Source: Mycolicibacterium bacteremicum
GTDB lineage: Bacteria; Actinomycetota; Actinomycetes; Mycobacteriales; Mycobacteriaceae
Direction: 5' to 3'
DNA: 41,493 nucleotides
Assembly: GCF_002086115.1 (NCBI RefSeq)
Contig: NZ_MVHJ01000039.1
Location: 1 to 41,493 of the forward strand
Part shown: positions 39,073 to 41,493 of the stretch, piece after piece
Numbering within the stretch: the stretch's first letter is position 1
Layout of the letters: each line of letters starts with the position of its first letter
Notes under the pieces: model-generated
What the model was told of the DNA's origin: nothing
The model's database searches: none
The model's input: only the letters and a program-made list of their open reading frames with translations
Made by a program: the position numbers and the translations under genes

Positions 39073-39960
39073 CTACCGACGGGTAGTGGTGCGCGGCAAC
39101 ACCTTCCGCAGCAGCGAATAGGTCAGCGCGCCGCCGGCCAGCGCGCTCAGGCCGACCGCCACCGTGGTGGCTACGGCGGCGCCTGAGGGTGCGGGCAGTC
39201 GGTCGCGCAGGGAGACCGGCCGGGTGAACGCCAGCACCGGCCAGCCGCGAACCCCGGCCTCCTTGCGCAACGCGCGGTCGGGGTTGACCACCGAGGGATG
39301 TCCGACGGCCTCCAGCATCGGCAGATCGGTGATCGAATCCGAGTAGGCGTAGCAGTGCTCGAGCGCATAACCCTCGCGTTCGGCGAGCTCTCGGATCGCT
39401 TCGACCTTGCCCTCGCCGAAGCAGTAGAACGCGACCTCGCCGGTGTACTTGCCGTCCGCGACGACCATCCGGGTGGCCATCGCGTGGGTGGCTCCGAGTG
39501 CCGCCGCGATCGGCGCGACGATCTCTTCGCCCGATGCCGACACCACGACGACATCGCGCCCGCACAGCTTGTGGTCGGCGATCAGGTTGGCCGCCTCGGC
39601 GAACACGAGGGGGTCGACGATCTCGTGCAGGGTCTCACCGACGACCGAGCGCACCTGTTCGACGTCCCACCCGGTGCACATATCGGTCAGGTAGGTGCGC
39701 ATCCGATCCATCTGGTCGTGGTCCGCGCCCGACATGAGGAAGAGAAATTGCGCGTATGAGGACTTGAGAACGGCCCTTCTGTTGAGCAGCCCCTGATCGA
39801 AGAAAGGTTTGCTGAAAGCGAGGGTGCTGGACTTCGCGATGACCGTTTTGTCCAGATCGAAGAAGGCCGCCGTGCGAACGGGTCGACCGTCCTGTAGTGC
39901 GGGATCGGTCGCGGTGGCAAAATCAGCGGGTCCGTCAGCTACCGTCACGGCTCCCAGCAT
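39073..39960 (-). CDS. HAD-IB family phosphatase, SerB-like (Rv3661-like)
   Basis: 295 residues from ATG 39960; a GTG at 39948 preceded by GGGAG is an alternative. HAD motif I FFDLDKTVIAKSST (DxDxT-like), motif II VVSASGEE, motif III region AEREGYALEHC and motif IV YAYSDSITDLPML. A hydrophobic C-terminal segment (AAVATTVAVGLSALAGGALT) may anchor it to the membrane. Probable substrate is a phosphoserine-like or lipid phosphate. It is transcribed toward the Ms1-type RNA. Confidence 0.88.
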   Translation of the reverse strand: MLGAVTVADGPADFATATDPALQDGRPVRTAAFFDLDKTVIAKSSTLAFSKPFFDQGLLNRRAVLKSSYAQFLFLMSGADHDQMDRMRTYLTDMCTGWDVEQVRSVVGETLHEIVDPLVFAEAANLIADHKLCGRDVVVVSASGEEIVAPIAAALGATHAMATRMVVADGKYTGEVAFYCFGEGKVEAIRELAEREGYALEHCYAYSDSITDLPMLEAVGHPSVVNPDRALRKEAGVRGWPVLAFTRPVSLRDRLPAPSGAAVATTVAVGLSALAGGALTYSLLRKVLPRTTTRR

Positions 39961-39981
39961 AGGGGGCGAATGCGGGAAGGT

Positions 39982-39999
39982 TTTCCCAACGCTGGGAAA
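39982..39999. promoter_or_regulatory. Inverted repeat upstream of the HAD phosphatase gene
   Basis: TTTCCCA (39982-39988) and TGGGAAA (39993-39999) with a 4-bp spacer, 22 bp upstream of the HAD gene start. A possible operator; no regulator can be named. Confidence 0.4.
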
Positions 40000-40107
40000 G
40001 TGGCAGTTCTGGACACCTGTCGCAAACTGCAGCAATTTCGCCCCTGCCTGCGAATTCAGTCGTCCGCTACTTGCGCCTGACAGTGAATCCGTGTGTATAG
40101 TGACAGT

Positions 40108-40205
40108 CACTCGGCCTTAGCCGAGTGTGGATCAGCCCGACCCCCCGGGGCTGATACACGACGACCTCCGCCTCCTCCCCCCCTGGCGGGGGTCGTCCCT
40201 TTTTG
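40108..40205 (+). ncRNA. 6C small RNA (B11-like)
   Basis: Three consecutive stems. Stem 1: CACTCGGC (40108-40115) / GCCGAGTG (40120-40127). Stem 2: ATCAGCCC (40131-40138) / GGGCTGAT (40148-40155) with loop GACCCCCCG containing six C. Stem 3: a 12-bp stem 40161-40172 / 40185-40196 with seven C in its loop, followed by CCCTTTTT as terminator. Two C-rich loops are the definition of the actinobacterial 6C RNA, and M. tuberculosis B11 lies in the same Rv3660c-Rv3661 gap. A -10 element TATAGT (40096-40101) fits a start near 40108. C-rich loops probably pair with G-rich ribosome-binding sites. Confidence 0.9.
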
Positions 40206-40359
40206 GGGACCTTTTTATTTTCGGCGTCAATTCTTTGCGTCATCGGCAAGATTGCGGAACGCCGTTTTCACCGCGGACTTCCATCCACAGTCGCCTGTTC
40301 ATCCACAGATCTGCGTTCGCCACTGGTGCGGTGTCAGCCGCGCCCCGCACGCTCTAGGG

Positions 40360-41421
40360 GTGACATCGACCGCCTTGTTCGCCCTGGTGCAGGACCCGTC
40401 GCTGCGTGACGACGTGGACCGGGTCGCCGCCGCTGCCGGGCTGCGGGTGGTGCACACCGAGCGCCCGTCCGGCCGGGCGGCGTGGCTCAAAGCGGTGGCC
40501 GTGGTGCTCGATGTTCCTGCGGCCGACGGGCTGGCGGCTGCCGACCTGCCGCGCCGGGATCGGGTGCTGTTGGTGGGTCGCGACACCCCCGGCGTCCAGG
40601 AGTGGCGAGTCGCGGCACGCGTTGGCGCGCAACACTTCTTCCGACTGCCGGACCAGGACGAGGAACTGGTGGCGGCCTTCGCCGCCGCGACGGCCGAGTG
40701 CGGTTCCGATGGCAGGGAGGGCGCCGTCCTCGCCGTGCTGGGTGGTTGCGGCGGCGCCGGTGCTTCGCTGTTCGCCACCGCGCTGGCGCTGGCGGCGGAG
40801 TCGGCGCTGCTGATCGATGCCGATCCGTGGAGCGGAGGTATCGATCTGGCCCTGGGCACCGAAGGAGTGGCCGGACTGCGCTGGCCGGACCTGGCGCTGC
40901 GCGACGGCCGGCTCGGCTTCGACGCGCTGCGCGCCGCGCTGCCCACCCGGCGTGCGGTCACGGTGCTCTCGGGTGGCCGCAGCGGTGGGGAGATCGAGGC
41001 CGGTCCATTGTCGGCTGTCATCGCGGCCGGCCGGCGCGCCGGGGTCACGGTGGTCTGCGACGTCCCGCGCCGGGCCACTGCGGTTACCGAGGTGGCGCTG
41101 CAGTCGGCGGACCTGGTGGTGGTGATCACCCGCGCCGATGTCCGTGCCGCGGTGGCCGCCGGAGCCCTCGCCGACTGGGCCCGGACGGTCAACCCCAATC
41201 TCGGTCTCGTGGTCCGCGGCCCCTCGCCCGGCGGACTGCGGGCCGCCGACCTGGCCACCGGGGTCGGCCTTCCGCTGCTGGCGACCATGCGACCCCAGCC
41301 CGGACTGGCGGTCGGGTTGGAACGTGGTGGTCTGCAGCTCGGCGCCCGCTCACCGCTGGCGACCGCTGCGGCGAAGGTGCTGCGGGTGTTGCGTGGCCAA
41401 CCGATGGCGGCGGCATCATGA
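40360..41421 (+). CDS. ssd: Septum-site-determining-like protein Ssd (CpaE/MinD-like)
   Basis: 353 residues from GTG 40360 with GGGG just upstream. N-terminal receiver-like region, then a MinD/CpaE-type ATPase domain. The P-loop is degenerate (LGGCGGAGASLFATALA, lacking the usual Lys), and ALLIDADPWSGGIDLALG is the following switch. M. tuberculosis Rv3660c (Ssd) inhibits septum formation when overproduced and lies upstream of a CpaF/Tad-like cluster. The window ends just after this gene. Confidence 0.9.
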   Translation: MTSTALFALVQDPSLRDDVDRVAAAAGLRVVHTERPSGRAAWLKAVAVVLDVPAADGLAAADLPRRDRVLLVGRDTPGVQEWRVAARVGAQHFFRLPDQDEELVAAFAAATAECGSDGREGAVLAVLGGCGGAGASLFATALALAAESALLIDADPWSGGIDLALGTEGVAGLRWPDLALRDGRLGFDALRAALPTRRAVTVLSGGRSGGEIEAGPLSAVIAAGRRAGVTVVCDVPRRATAVTEVALQSADLVVVITRADVRAAVAAGALADWARTVNPNLGLVVRGPSPGGLRAADLATGVGLPLLATMRPQPGLAVGLERGGLQLGARSPLATAAAKVLRVLRGQPMAAAS

Positions 41422-41493
41422 GCGACGCTTGCGGAGCGAATCGAGGGGTGGCATGCGGGGCCCGAGCTTGCGAGGGGACCGCATGAGCGACGC
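41418..41493 (+). other. End of window with repeated ATGAGCGACGC
   Basis: ATGAGCGACGC occurs at 41418 (overlapping the ssd stop by ATGA) and again at 41483. The frame from the first copy ends at 41486 after 22 codons; the second copy may be the real start of the next gene, expected from synteny to be a CpaF/TadA-type secretion ATPase. The rest of that gene is outside the window. Confidence 0.4.

Noticed and set aside
38759..39121. Plus-strand frames in the Rv3662c-Rv3661 gap
   Set aside because: No ribosome sites, unusual composition, and the region matches a known RNA locus by synteny.

Overview
The window comes from a mycobacterium, most likely a fast-growing Mycolicibacterium. It is GC-rich, and from about 20 kb to the end it follows the Mycobacterium tuberculosis gene order Rv3684 to Rv3660c in inverted orientation. 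All M. tuberculosis equivalences are from memory of gene order and protein sequence; no database was searched.

Region A (1-6.3 kb) is an arsenic-resistance island. arsR1 is divergent from an ArsO-like flavoprotein and an MFS transporter. Facing them is arsR2-acr3-arsC2-arsC1, with ATGA coupling at arsR2/acr3. The two ArsRs carry the same set of candidate As(III) cysteines. The island ends in a decayed integrase 3' end and a partial copy of tRNA-Pro.

Region B (6333-19742) is a 13.4-kb integrative element. It is bounded by exact 50-bp direct repeats that are the 3' part of tRNA-Pro(CGG), and it carries a tyrosine integrase, an AlpA/MerR-type excisionase, an SF3/primase-like ATPase and small unknown proteins. 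Its cargo is (i) a Fic AMP-transferase followed 3 bp later by a HEPN-like protein, behind two identical long palindromes, and (ii) an MmpL transporter, a DUF6188-like protein, a KstR-like TetR, a hot-dog thioesterase and a second TetR. Three cargo promoters share an unusual 10-bp-phased operator array. The integrase reading frame runs through the attachment core, so its last residues differ between the integrated and circular forms. The arsenic island appears to be an older element in tandem at the same tRNA.

Region C (19.7-41.5 kb) is the conserved chromosome: cds1-like cysteine desulfhydrase, metallophosphoesterase, ponA2, whiB4, two Get3/ArsA-like ATPases, a DUF4177 protein, ridA, a metallo-beta-lactamase, crp, a small membrane protein, nth, a TlpA-like thioredoxin, a NUDIX hydrolase, marP, ephE, a holin-like membrane protein, an S1 protease, acs, a degenerate Fic-fold protein, the Ms1-like RNA locus, a SerB-like HAD phosphatase, a clear 6C small RNA, and ssd. 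Many pairs overlap by 4 bp, so this is compact, translationally coupled core genome.

The best candidate for an undescribed system is the Fic + HEPN-like pair. It could be a Fic-based counterpart of the HepT-MntA toxin/AMPylating-antitoxin pair. That is an inference from motifs and gene order only.
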